This document shows, piece after piece, positions 32,383 to 44,644 of a stretch of DNA of 64,000 nt (position 1 is the stretch's first letter; every line of letters begins with the position of its first letter). The stretch is from Platycnemis pennipes (taxonomy: Eukaryota > Arthropoda > Insecta > Odonata > Platycnemididae), in contig OW121847.1 of assembly GCA_933228895.1 (NCBI GenBank), positions 196,001-260,000 on the forward strand. Direction: 5' to 3'. The notes below the pieces were generated by a model. It had not been told where the DNA came from. It was given only the letters and a program-made list of their open reading frames with translations, and did not search any database. The position numbers and the translations under genes were made by a program.

Positions 32383-35365
32383 ATCAAACATGGCTAATTA
32401 TTGGCTTTATATTTGCAATCAAATATTTCAAAGTCGTTTTTTGACGAAGTTTCTGGATATATAACCCTATATGGGGGGTGATTCGTAAATAACTCATCAA
32501 GGACTACCTGCCTGGCAAATTTCGTCAAAATCCTAGACCCGGAACTCGGACACTCCCCTTGTCAGAGAAGATATTTCCTGGATAGGACCAAATACTCAAC
32601 CTTTGCGCATAATATAATGAAAACAAAATGGACGTATCTATCATAATACGAGCATGGCATTTAAAATAAAAATAGCCTGCAGCGGCATTATTTGGCGAGG
32701 TGTTGAACACCCTTAATGGGATTTTTTTCAGTAGAGTAGACTTCGTTAGAAGATTTATTTCACAGCTGTCATGCTACTGCAGACATGCACTTTCTTAGGG
32801 TAAAAACAACCACATTGGTCTTACAATATGCCACATATTTCTCCCCAGAGAAGGAAACAGCTGAAGGGGATTTTACAGGTTCACTTTATTGTAGCGAAAT
32901 TGCCCGGTGAATGGATGTAACTATCACCCTCATCAAAACAAGTTGGGAGACGACGCATGCTGTTGAGAGGAAAGATCGATAAGGAAGGCTACGAAACACC
33001 ATCACCGATGAGGATGAATGGCTATTTCAATAGATTTGGGAAAACTCCTTCACTTCGGTAACTGTGGTCCGGATAGAGACGAGCTCCCCGCGACCTGAAG
33101 AACTGCACGAAGTCCCCTTTCGAAACTCAATATCTGCCTAAGAGCTGCCAAGGTGGTGTTAGCTCTTGTGCACCTAGGCAAATGTAAGCGTTGGACAAGG
33201 TTAAGAATGTTGGCCTTGAGTTCTTTTTTCCGATGAGAAAACATTCAATTAGTTATTTCATTGTCTCGTATTCCTCTTCGGGGCTGATACCAGTTTATCA
33301 GCCAAACAACGCCCGGTTTTCTCACAGATACATTTGGGAACGACCCAGGAGCATCATTCTGCACTGTTGTTCGCCGTCTTTCGTCCGCGGCAGACGGTCT
33401 ATCAAATGACATCCACCATTCTCCAAGTAAACGGGAACTACATTTGACGTCCGCGGTAGCGCTTGCCACCGCTTTTAGGTGTTCACCTCACCGTCGGGTG
33501 CTGTCGTTCCGGATGAACGCCCGTGATAGTGTGCCAAATACATATATGCTCCCACGAGTCAAGAGCAGTCCGAAAGAAAAAGCTCATAGGGCTTTGGAGT
33601 GAATTTTTCGATGCGTAATTGAGTCGCGGGTGTCAACAATGCGTATAGAATATCATCGGCATTCGCACAAGTGCCTGTTGGTGTTATTTCACCTTCAATA
33701 CCCTGGATTAGCCGAATGCAGGGAGTCCCTCCTTATCCGTCACATTAGCTTCTGCAAAACTTCGTCGTAAATTGGTACGGCGGAAACGAATCACCATTTT
33801 CCGTACGCGCTTCATTCATAGTTTATTATTACATTATTTCACAGGTGTTATCTAAATGCTCATTTGTATAGGTATGAGAAAATTTATTTCACTGTGAACG
33901 TATCAATGAAAGATGCGATTTAAAAGACTAAAAATAAGCATTTTAAAATATCTATAATTTATTATGTATTTTTCTTATTAAATGTCATGATGGTAGAGCA
34001 TCTGTGAGATACTAGGGCCACGGTGCCCAGAGTTGTCATTGGGATTGAAAATACGGAGACACGTTTTCGAGCGAAAAGGATACGTTTATTCGGCGAGCTT
34101 CCGTGCGCTCGCGAGTCAAGAGATCGCGTCCACACGCCAGCAGATCCGCAAACCACAACTGGAGAAACCGAAAAATGCACAACCATGCAGCGGCACTCCT
34201 TGCCGCTAAATGGGGCAGCGACCGCCTTTCGAACCGTCCGCTCAAGGCTCCCCAAGGCGGGTAAGAAACCCATTTCAGTGGGCAAGTGCACGACCTTATC
34301 ATTGAGTGCCTAGTAGGAGGGTTCGGAGCTCGGCCACTACGACCCCAACCCCTTCCTGTGCACGCCTTTGATTCGCCTAACTTCTAATAAGGGTAGGGTT
34401 GACGAAGTGTACCGAACAGTAAAAAATGCTTTGGAAAATCAGATAGAGATGTCGGAGTACCGGATCTCTTGAATAAGCATAGTGATGTAAAGAGGGGACC
34501 CTCTGTCTAAAGTATGCTGCCATAGGAGTGGCCGATTTTCGGTTCACGCCGGGTCAATCCAAATCCAAATCGTTACTAGTTAAAATACACTCATAAAAGT
34601 TAAAATTACTGAACACATTGGCAAAATTAGTTTTACTTAAAGGACACTTGCAATACCTAATGCTGTGGAAAATGGCACTTCTCGAGTGAAAAAGTGAATA
34701 TTTAAAAATAGCATTGGCATGTATTAATACGCAATAATTTTTTTGATCCCCACATACGTCGTTTTATGATCAACTATTACCTCTATTTCCAAAATAAGAA
34801 GAAAAATTGATTTGGATACGCGTATAGCATACGCATATCTCACTGAAAATCTAGAAAATAACGCTAAAAAACTAAAACCAGAATAAATGACGATTTCAAG
34901 TCTTTCTTTTTTATTTGGGTCCTTCACTCTGGCCAGTAATCGATATTAAATTCGCAAATATGGCAGATGGACCCGAAAGCTGAATTATAGTGAAATAGCT
35001 TTCTTCTGCTCTGCACATAACATACATGAAAAATCAGGATAGTGCATTAAATCGAGTGATAAAGGCCATCAGAGATACGGTCAACTGCCTGCTTTCAAAA
35101 ATAGGAGTTCACTGAATGAGCAAGTCAGTCGACATGAACATTAGACGATTGGCAGGAATTGAGAAGCAAGTGGGGCAGAAAACCCAAGTCAAATATCACA
35201 TTCAGCGAGCAACCCAATGGCTAGGTTTAGAGGTGAAGTAAATGAAATATTAATTTTCTAATCCCTACCATGTATAAAATTTACGCATGTTGGGTATTTT
35301 ATTCTTTGAGAAGTTTTCATGACAGAACAATCGCATCACAAATATTTAGTTGGGAGTTAAAAGAG
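32383..35365. other. No supported gene; possible solo LTR near 34.0-34.35 kb
   Basis: A fragment TTGAACACCCTTAA near 32705-32718 matches the ends seen at 4465 and 18864. Around 34020-34320 a GC-richer segment carries, on the minus strand, AATAAA about 70 bp before a CA-ending stretch, as in an LTR. No second copy or gag/pol is present, so this is weak. The overlapping frames there (34023-34313) are not recognised. Confidence 0.35.
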
Positions 35366-35437
35366 GCGTCACCCAGATTTGAACTCAGGACCCTTCAGTT
35401 CGTCGACGAATACTCTTACCACTGGGCTACTACGACC
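35366..35437 (-). pseudogene. tRNA-derived SINE head, minus strand
   Basis: Minus strand: TAGCCCAGTGGTAAGAG (A box) and GAGTTCAAATCTGG (B box) about 35 bp apart. The A box matches that of the SINE at 20.1 kb. Acceptor pairing is poor. Confidence 0.6.
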
Positions 35438-36503
35438 ATTACGATTGGCAGTGTTATGTTGGGCATCATATTTACAGAAAAAGTAAAATTAAACGATCCA
35501 TTTGTAGCCTTGACTAAATGAGGACTCCTGATTTATTGAAGGAAATCAGCTTTTCAGCATCATTACAAACTTGGCAAATACGTAAGCTTGAACTAAGAAG
35601 TCAAAATATTTGTAAAATCCTTTCTTTCGACTTCTTAAGCGCTGGAAATCAAGTATCCAATTTGGGTATCGTAAATATTTTTGAAGGAAAGTTTTACTCG
35701 CTTTTGATAGATGGATTCTTTTGGTGAGAATTATTTTCACGTCTTTAGATTCCTATTATCCAGTTTCCTGTATTTACACGTAAAAGTTGTCAGGTAATAC
35801 GCTAAAATGCTAATTTGAATGTTTGATATTCCTCCACATAAACGATCTAGCTAGTCAACCTAGCCTCTAGCAGTAGAATTATAACGAAATAAAAACGACA
35901 TTCATCCACAACCCTTTGGATATTTTAGTTTGATAATATCTCGAGCTAACAAACAAGCTGCATCCTTACGATAGATTCACTTATCGTGTAAATTCATTAA
36001 TTTTAAACCGAGAAAAATATTTCAAAGATGTCAACGCATCAAATAAATAGCAAGTATCATTATATAAATTATAATAACTTTGGAACATGAACTGGCTACA
36101 GGGTGAGAGTGGTGGAGATCCATCATATTAACTCCAGGTATATCTTGCGAATGTAGACATTAAATGTATGCCTATTGCGTCAATGTGTAAAAACTATTGG
36201 CATCCTTATGAGGTTTAAATATTCCCGGTGTTGAACTCACTTTCTCAATGTTGCCAAGTTGGCGGATTTCATTTAGTTCCCACATAGGCCGCATTTAGAC
36301 GCCAAACACCTTTGCGTTAATTATTTCCGCCACTGTACATCACAATATAAACCGCATAACATTCGATTGGCAATTTATGTTATGTCATTCGACGAATATT
36401 TTATCACAAATAATATGTATTCGTATAATATTTCGTTAGTAAGCAGCAGTTTTTTCAACTTTCAAGGACTTGCTTCAAAAGCAATCCATAACTGGTTTTT
36501 ATT
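35438..36503. other. No recognisable gene
   Basis: AT-rich. Short frames at 35518-35740 on both strands are mirror overlaps with no signature. Confidence 0.5.
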
Positions 36504-36565
36504 AATTAAATGAGATTGGCAATTTTCCACAATTTTTTGTGGAAAATTGCCAATCTCATTTAATT
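36504..36565. repeat. Perfect 29 bp stem hairpin
   Basis: Arms 36504-36532 and 36537-36565 are exact reverse complements (AATGAGATTGGCAATTTTCC core) around a TTTT loop. CATAACTGGTTT occurs at 36487-36498 and again at 36608-36619, bracketing the hairpin as a 12 bp direct repeat. Confidence 0.92.
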
Positions 36566-38029
36566 ATGTTATTCCACCATATAAAGCCTGAAACGTCTCT
36601 TTTTATTCATAACTGGTTTCATAGTAATCGATGTAACAGCGAAGAAATATTTATCACAGAAATCATGAACACTTTTAACACATGACACACTGAAAATGGC
36701 CAATATGACAAAATCAGACAATTATCACGCACTGAAAATTCCACACTGAATCGTGAACATACTGATAAGCTATATCATTCATGTATGTATGAACCACTTG
36801 TTCAATGTGTAGGTATAAGTCCTGCATTGTGGAGCTGTTGTCGGAACTCGTGAACACATGAAGCCCGCACCGAAGAGCAAATAAATTTAAAACAACTTAC
36901 ATCAATCACCTTTCAAGCAGCCGCCTGGTTGTACAGCAAAAGGTGAAATATCACAATATCCTTAATTCACATTAAGTAATGTAGAGCATATATTAGCTTT
37001 TATTGCACGTGACTAGATTACCCAGGTAAAGCCTGAAGTAACAAAATTGTATTGAGCCCTAAATTCTTGAAACTGAAGAAATTTATCACCTAATTATATA
37101 AATATATAAAAAATAATACGTGAAGTCACGTATTTTTTTACATTTATATGTATTTTTTAATAATATCAATATCATCTCTTCACAACAGGACGGGGAAAAT
37201 CATCTAACACCATACCTACGGGACTCATAAAATAGATGCACGTTAATACCTTTGTAGGACTAGATAAGTCCTTCTGTTCGGTATCAGGAAATGTTATTAA
37301 ATATAGGATAGAGGTTTTTCACAACATTTACGCAAGTATAACACCATATTTCACGATTAACGTGGAAATTAAGGTGATATTTCTCTTCTGGTTGGGATAT
37401 GCTTTTAAATGCCAACTATTTCGTGTTTATATTTGCAGCTTCCAACACAGTCAAAGTTTTTTCAGGAAAAACTTCATATTTCAGGAAAACAAACGAAATA
37501 TCAAAAGTAAATAAAATCAATCTGAATATAATGTAAGAGAAATTGGTGCAGCATATCATAGATAAAAAAACCACAGGGCATAAATATTATTAAAAAGTTG
37601 GAAACAAACAAAAACTTACTAATTGTTAACTTCGGCACCACTTCCCATAGGAAATGAGTAAAATTAAAAAATATAATCGACGCATTGGTTATTAAAACTA
37701 ATTTTAAACAACCCGATCGTTCAATGATGTCATTCTTTCATCCAAATACATACGAAAGCTGCTAAATTTAGGCCTAAAGCTGGCTTAACGCAAATTGCAA
37801 ATGCAACGCGTTCGAATCAGCCATAATATTCACCAAGTTTGCTTGGTCAAAGGTACTGTGATTGTCTTTAGTAATTTTTTACGCATTTTAGTGGGATGGC
37901 ATAAAAGAATTTTAGGAGTTATAATTGATAAATGCCGTAGAATACCTTTCCTGTGCCTGCGAATTTACGAAAAAATATTGATTTGTGATGTTAACAGAGA
38001 CGTCTAATTAATCTTTAGTTGTTAATACT
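36566..38029. other. No recognisable gene
   Basis: Very AT-rich. The 92-residue plus frame 37236-37514 is rich in Phe/Ile/Lys as expected by chance in AT-rich DNA. Confidence 0.5.
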
Positions 38030-38630
38030 TTGTTTGACGTGTCGTCATATTACGCCAATGGCTTTTCATTTGTTCTCCTCAAGAGCTACCGGCGACAGAC
38101 GACGGACATCCGGAGAAGGCAGCGTGGCGATCGCAGCGTATCGACGGCTGCCGCAGCCGCAAATCGAAAGCACCATATTAAGCCCCACTCGCATGTGTAA
38201 ATAGCAACTGCGATTCGAGTTCTGGTCGATACTGGACACATGTCGAACACTATCGATCCTAGTTCGAGCTGTTCGCGAAGTTGGAGCCCGTCTACTTTCT
38301 AGAGGAAATGTATCCAACACAATCGCCAACGGAAAGCAATACACGACGTCAGATATCAGGAATTTGGATAAAATAACAAGGATTTCCACCTCCAAAGGGG
38401 AGATTCTACTCCTTAAAGAGTGGGAACAAAAACTACATGAAAATGGAATTCATATCTTGAAGAATTTCATGAAAATACAAGCATCAATCACTATTTAAAT
38501 AAAACTCTTTTTATCTGTTGTGACTGCGCCTTTAAGCTGCATAGAAGTTGGTGCAGACGCATCATAGCAGTAGCGATATAGATATATCGCGACTGTCATA
38601 GCAGTCAACTGCTACGTGTAAACGCACCTT
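38030..38630. repeat. Dispersed repeat S, copy 1, with internal insertion
   Basis: Blocks TGACGTG(A)CGTCATATTACGCCAA, GCTTTTCAT, CTCCTCAAGAGC and GCCGCAAATCGAAAGC, then CAGTAGCGAT and GCAGTCAACTGCTACGTGTA, match copy 2 in order. About 380 bp (roughly 38173-38560) between the two halves are absent from copy 2. Confidence 0.65.
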
Positions 38631-38837
38631 TACAGGGTTCTTTTCATTTAGGAACGGCGATAGCCGATTATCGAACGCAGGAGCCGTCGATCGCCAGGAT
38701 GCAAATGAAAAAGAAACGCAGCTGGCACCGGCTGCGTTCCTTCATGCTTGCGCAGTTAGCTTTGTGAATTGGAGGGTAAACAAGAAAGTAGCAACGAAGG
38801 GATTTGTCCTAATAAATCTATTGGTCGATACATTGTT

Positions 38838-39037
38838 TGACGTGACGTCATATTACGCCAACAGCTTTTCATCTGTTCGTCTCTCCTCAAGAGCCACCAG
38901 CTAAATGGAAAGCACATGGCGGCGTGGCCATCGCCTGTTGCCGCAAATCGAAAGCGCCCTATGACAGTAGCGATGTAGAAACATCGCGCATTTCGCAACT
39001 GTCATGGCAGTCAACTGCTACGTGTATACGCTGCTTA
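38838..39037. repeat. Dispersed repeat S, copy 2
   Basis: Same-orientation partner of 38030-38630, without the internal insertion. It ends at GCAGTCAACTGCTACGTGTA near 39027. No coding capacity, possibly a MITE; ends not resolved. Confidence 0.65.
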
Positions 39038-39816
39038 ATGAATTCGTGTTTTATCGTTTTATGGCCGCATTTTCGTGCAATGTCGCGAAATGGCGATAAA
39101 GCGATTTCCCTGGATCCCTACGTATAATATTGTGACGTGTGACACGTGGCTGGGCGATCCCTCCAAACAAGGCCCCCCCCCTCCCTCCCACTCCTCCCTC
39201 CCCTCCTCCTTCCCTTCGTCAGCTGTGGTTGAAAAAAGACCTATCTGGAGAAAGGAAGGAAAGGCCTTACACGGAACGACAGGGGTGCCACACAAAACCG
39301 CGGTCAATCTAGTCAGCTGGTAGAGTGGATTACGATATATATTTTTTTTTTCGGGTGGTGACCTTGCGGAGCTGACGCCTCCGATCGCGACGTGCGGTGC
39401 GCGTACAATCGAAGCGGAGGCTGTTCGGGGAGGAAAAGCGCTCTCGAGAAGAAACGAACATCTATTCCACAAGTACGAAGAAAATGCACTCTTACGTGAA
39501 GGATGGATGGACTGGTGAGCGGTGAAACATTACTGACGAATGAACGGTAATCACTAAGTCGACGAAAACAAATGATGGATGGCATGGAATGGACACGAGT
39601 ATATTACATGGGATGAAACCCTTTGACAAAATATGTACCTCGTTCTTTTTTTCCTCTTATTTCTTTCGACTGATTTTCGGACGGGAGGTGAGTTGCACAG
39701 AGAAATCAGATTGAACTGATAATAAAAAAAAGTCTTTTGGTAGCAAAAGTACGCGCAGCTGAGACGGTGGAGTCAACTCGGGCGTTTGGATTTTTAACCT
39801 CCCCCCCACTGGGCCA
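39038..39816. other. No gene; pyrimidine tract
   Basis: A C/T-only run lies at about 39171-39217. Overlapping frames on both strands (39059-39472, 39313-39585) are low complexity and unsupported. Confidence 0.5.
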
Positions 39817-39821
39817 CGGCG

Positions 39822-40584
39822 CACAGTGGGGCCAAATCCCATTTTGCCGGACAAAAGTCCAAAACTGCTTTTTATGAGATAACGTCTTGAAATTTGGCAC
39901 ATATACACACAAATGATTGCTGATCATGGAATGGTAAGTCATTTTTCTTAGGTATTACCCGTTACTTAGATACAGAGGCTCAAACACGACCAAATTTCGA
40001 AAAAAGCGCCCGCTCTCATTTTTCTTCGAAAATCTTAAAAGTTGAGCAGATATAGCAGTAATTCAAGGATTTTTATGAAATAAAAAACATTACCAATTGT
40101 GAACAGGGTACTTTGCCTATACTATGCATAAGTTTTAGACACTTTTGCCTATATTTGAGTGCTATTACGTCACAAAATGGCGGACCCTTTTTTTAGACAA
40201 AATTTTACATAAAGTGGACAATATAATCCTTATTCGGAAAATGGTCTCTGGGATACTTCATCAGAGTATAAATTGAAGATATTTCTAGGTTATTCCGTAA
40301 AAATATTTGAAAAAAGTTTGCGACGCCGAGAATAAACTCGATTTTTCGATCGCGCGTCGCGGCCCGGCTCCGCGCAGCGGGACCTGGAATTACCGAGACT
40401 CCGTTGGATTGTTCATGTTGTGTGGATAATAACTCCTCGAATATAACTTTTTCAGGCTTTGCATGCTGTCACTGATTTCTACAGATTCTATATTGAAGAT
40501 TTTTCAAGGATATTGGTTCTAGAGAATGGATTAGTGCACTCGTAACTGCGGTAATTTTTTTATTTGGATAATTTTCGGAATCAT
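39822..40584 (+). repeat. T2 left terminal inverted repeat
   Basis: About 763 bp. TTTGCGACGCCGA (40317-40329) and TTTTTCGATCGCGCG (40342-40356) sit 495 and 520 bp inside the heptamer, as in T1. A G/C block GCGTCGCGGCCCGGCTCCGC follows. Confidence 0.88.
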
Positions 40585-42024
40585 GCTGAAAATTATGAAC
40601 GTCTTTCAGTTCTTGAGCAAGAATGCCGGTTCTCGGGGAACCATGTATGTTATCCATAAAAAGGCAACATTTGGGATTCCCTTCTTTACCCTCTCCTCCT
40701 CCACCCCGAACTACATCCTACGCCTGTACTACCCGAGGAGGGTGGCGCAAAACGGAACGTTTTATGACAATGTGCAGTCTTAAAAAAAACATGCCTGCTT
40801 GGCAAATTACAACTTGTTATCTGACTCTTTGATGCGTCAGAAATAATATTAGTGGATACTCTCCTATAAGTAACTTGGAACTGACATTATATGAAAATTG
40901 ATATTTAATTTTAAGGATTACCTAAAGGGAATCACTTTCACAATATCATTCTTTATAGCTTCTTACAATGAAACTCAAAAATCTGTTTAAAATCAGCATG
41001 ATTTCATGAGTGTTTACAAAAAGCTCTGTTGTGCGCATTATCATCTGTTTGTATTGAGTGAGATACTCGATTATTAGGTTTGAGGGATGGATTCATTTAA
41101 ACTTGAGATTACAGTGGTTTTGCATTTTTATTTCGCATGCTGATCACACAATGTAATAGTGTCAAATTGCAATGCTCTCGACGAAAAGTAAAGTAATATA
41201 GATGAAGCCCCATTAGATTAATCAATAAGATATTAAACAAAACTGAAAAACTGATGTTGTTTTGCATAGAATTTGCTGCGCCATTCTTACTTATAGTTTA
41301 AAAAGAGAAAGTAATTTGAAAAGAAGATGGCAATAAACGAGAATGACTTAAATTCATTTTGATATTGTCAGTACCGATAAAATCAATTCAATAATATAAA
41401 TGAAATGCCATTACTTGTAAGATACTGAACAAAACATAAATATCATTATCCCAAATGATTTTCACCCTCAAAGCATCCTTAGTTTTAACTCATCGAGTCC
41501 TCTTCAGGTAGTTGACAAATTTCTGAAAGCACACACCATGTTTATATTTGGGAATGGTTAAGAAGGCGAAAAAACAGAGAAGATGGGTTGTTCGTACGTG
41601 TACCGATACGCTCCTTGAGAGAGATAAGGGTGAGAAGAGGTCTGTTTGCGGCAATGAAGGGAAAACCCCAAGAAGGGAATACCCGGAGAAAATGAAAGGA
41701 GGGTGGAGGGTCGGCAGAGGAAGTTAGGTCGGCGGTGTTCAAATGAGGGATTAGCAAGGGTGGGTAAGGGAGCGGTTAAGGAAAGGGTGGTTGATAGCGG
41801 GCTCCTGACAATGCGATCGCCTTTTCACTATCCTTCCCTTAACCACTCACCCATCCCCACGAATTCGTCACTACAACACCTTTGACCAAACTTTCTTTGC
41901 CGATTGTTCGATTCAAGCAAAATTCTTAGTGCTCGGACGAATCGTAACCATCATCTCAGTTTGATTCTATGCTTCTTCTTTGTCTTCTACTAGTAATAAT
42001 TCTCGTAATTCCTTCGGAAGCCTC

Positions 42025-42445
42025 CTATGAGTCTTCGCAGTCAATGATATGGTGGAGGAAAGCAACGGATCGAACGTGATCAAGTCTTTTGAATAGGTCC
42101 TCAATGGTGGCCGTCCTGGAGTGTTTCCGCGTGAATCTTTCTCGAAATTTCATGGCGTCCTTATTGCGGGCCTCCATCGCCTCTTCGGATAGCTGGCCTA
42201 AAGGAAAAATTGCCCCTTTCGAAAAATCCGCGCCATGTATGAGTAGTTTATGGACCGTGGTCGGCATATAGGACAATGAATAACATCCCGAAATCCAATT
42301 TTATAAATCGTCAATCTGCCTTTGCAAATAATTATTTTCTGTCTTGGCAATTTCCTTCGTCTCTTTGAGCCACTGAAACGAATGGGCCGGCAAAATCTGA
42401 TGGACGACGGCCACGGATTTGCCCAGATAATTGCACAGCTAAAAC
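42025..42445 (-). pseudogene. Transib transposase fragment in T2, with C-terminal catalytic region
   Basis: Minus strand: acceptor TTTTAG near 42441, then a frame reading AIIWANPWPSSIRFCRPIRF and, after a one-base shift, QWLKETKEIAKTENNYLQRQ. After an internal deletion (second Asp and CxxC missing) the frame 42276-42025 reads YMPTTVHKLLIHGADF, LGQLSEEAMEARNKD, RERFTRKHSRTATIEDL. HKxLxH matches the zinc-binding His pair of RAG1, and SEEAxEARNK aligns with the region of the RAG1 catalytic Glu (SEGNESGNK). Blocks are in family order, but the gene is dead. Confidence 0.78.
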
Positions 42446-42524
42446 AGGGAAAGTATTAATATTGCCCGTTTGTTCTATATGCGGATTAGCCAAAGATAAA
42501 ATAGATACGCTTGAATCTCTTACC

Positions 42525-42960
42525 TGAAGAATCATATGATACCATCTATGACAACCCTCTGTTCTCGCCCACTTAAGAATTCTTTTACCCAGCATACAAC
42601 GTCATTATTCATACCAAAACTCTCTAACTTCAAGATTAATTTGTCATGAGGAACTTTATCGAAAGCCTTTTTAAAATCTAAAAATATCGCATCAACTTCA
42701 GTACTGTTTTCGCCGGAGACTAAAATATCGTGTACGAATAAAGCTAATTGTGTCTCGCAAGATCTACCTTTCCGGAACCCATGCTGGATGTTTATGAGTA
42801 ATCCCTGACTATCCAAATGCCCCATGATCGAACTGACTACAATGTGCTCAAATATCTTTCAAGAGATTGACGTGAGTGAGATGGGTCTGTAGTTACTGGG
42901 TTCTTCCCTATCACCCTTTTAAATATACTAGGTGTAATGTTAGCTACTTTCCAATGTTAA
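42525..42960 (-). pseudogene. LINE reverse-transcriptase fragment inserted in T2
   Basis: Minus strand: WKVANITPSIF (about 42955-42920), MGHLDSQGLLIN, HGFRKGRSCETQLALFVHDI, VDAIFLDFKKAFDKVPHDKL (a clear RT fingers-palm motif with the first catalytic Asp), ending at REQRVVIDGI near 42530. It is the same LINE family as 5498-7890. Neither end of the LINE is present, so this is an internal fragment. Confidence 0.85.
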
Positions 42961-43328
42961 ATTGTCCATTGTTAAAATGTCCAAATCCGTACTTGCATAT
43001 TAAAGTGCAATTAACTTCATCGCTGGAGGTTTACGCTGTAGATACGCACTACAGTACACGTGAGACCGTGTGATTGAATAAATATTGAAGATTCACTTCG
43101 CACATAATTCGGTTATACTTATTCCATCGGGGTAATCCGCATCGGGGATACAACTCGTGCCCGTGACTAAGAACGGGGCATCTAAGTGTATTATACTGAC
43201 TATAAGTCAGTCCCCTAGTGATCAGTAAGGACAAAACCTCCTCAAGTGACATCTCCGTCACCACATCAGGACTTTTCCTACATTTGAGAGCACTCTCCTT
43301 GCCCTACTAAGAGTGGTTGTGATTCAAA

Positions 43329-44130
43329 ATGATTCCGAAAATTATTCAAATAACAAATTTACCTCAGTTACGAGTGAACTGAATGGAGTGCACTGAAGAA
43401 CATATGGACACTACTAACTGATCCATTCTTTCGAACCAATATCCCCGAAAAATCTTCAGTGTAGAATCTTTAGAAATCAGTGACAGCATGCAAAGCCTGA
43501 AAAAGTTATATTCGAGGAGTTATTATCCACACAACATGAACAATCCAACGGAGTCTCGGTAATTCCAGGTCCCGCTGCGCGGAGCCGGGCCGCGACGCGC
43601 GATCGAAAAATCGAGTTTATTCTCGGCGTCGCAAACTTTTTTCAAATATTTTTACGGAATAACCTAGAAATATCTTCAATTTATACTCTGATGAAGTATC
43701 CCAGAGACCATTTTCCGAATAAGGATTATATTGTCTACTTTATGTAAAATTTTGTCTAAAAAAAGGGTCCGCCATTTTGTGACGTAATAGCACTCAAATA
43801 TAGGCAAAAGTGTCTAAAACTTATGCATAGTATAGGCAAAGTACCCTGTTCACAATTGGTAATGTTTTTTATTTCATAAAAATCCTTGAATTACTGCTAT
43901 ATCTGCTCAACTTTTAAGATTTTCGAAGAAAAATGAGAGCGGGCGCTTTTTTCGAAATTTGGTCGTGTTTGAGCCTCTGTATCTAAGTAACGGGTAATAC
44001 CTAAGAAAAATGACTTACCATTCCATGATCAGCAATCATTTGTGTGTATATGTGCCAAATTTCAAGACGTTATCTCATAAAAAGCAGTTTTGGACTTTTG
44101 TCCGGCAAAATGGGTTTTGGCCCCACTGTG
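43329..44130 (-). repeat. T2 right terminal inverted repeat
   Basis: About 802 bp, inverted copy of 39822-40584 with high identity in the outer 600 bp, ending in GGCCCCACTGTG then CGGCG. Confidence 0.88.
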
Positions 44131-44135
44131 CGGCG

Positions 44136-44644
44136 GACAGAATGGGAGTGCACTACACTCCCCTGTCTGGCGGTAGGTACTGTCAATAGTGGGGTGGTCA
44201 GTACTTACTACAGTACTATTCAAGCAGAGACACGTGGTTCTCCCGGCCCTGGGATGAGGAGGCGGCGCGCGTTGGCACCGCACGTCTCCCGCACTCGCCT
44301 CTCGTCTCCTCCTCCCTGGCGTCCTTCTCTCTCTCTCTGTCGGGAGCTCCTTCACTTCTCCCAGAGTGTGTGTTCGCCACACACCTCCTCTCTCTCTCCC
44401 TCTCTTACCTCGCCGGGGTCATGCGACTGGAGCTTGTACAAATAATAGAATGTCGTATTGGCTAGGGCGGTTATTCAAACTACCGCGCGAGCCGTTTCTC
44501 CGCTATCGCACCAAGGCTACACCCCCACACGAGTAGACCGGCCCCAGCACGAAGGAATTCTTTCTCGCGGGATGAAAAAGGACTCAAGAATAAATGAGTT
44601 CGCGGTTGCACGAAAAACGAAAACAAAATAACTTGAGGTGATTC
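44136..44644. other. No gene; CT-rich patch
   Basis: GC-richer sequence with CTCTCT runs at about 44327-44340 and 44388-44403. No family signature in the frames on either strand. Confidence 0.5.

Larger units (their letters stand above)
39822..44130 (-). mobile_element. Transib DNA transposon T2 with ~0.8 kb terminal inverted repeats
   Basis: Ends CACAGTGGGGCC (39822) and GGCCCCACTGTG (44130) are flanked by CGGCG on both sides (39817-39821, 44131-44135), a target that fits the known CGNCG preference of Transib. Arms 39822-40584 and 43329-44130 are inverted copies. The right arm has about 40 bp absent from the left. The interior contains RAG1-like transposase fragments and a LINE insertion. 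T2 shares its heptamer, AAATC at positions 13-17, and the 495 bp subterminal motif with T1, but the arms are otherwise divergent, so T1 and T2 are related subfamilies. Confidence 0.88.

Noticed and set aside
33970..34350. Solo LTR on the minus strand
   Set aside because: AATAAA and a CA end are suggestive, but there is no TG start, no target duplication and no second copy in the window, so it is mentioned only in the gap description.
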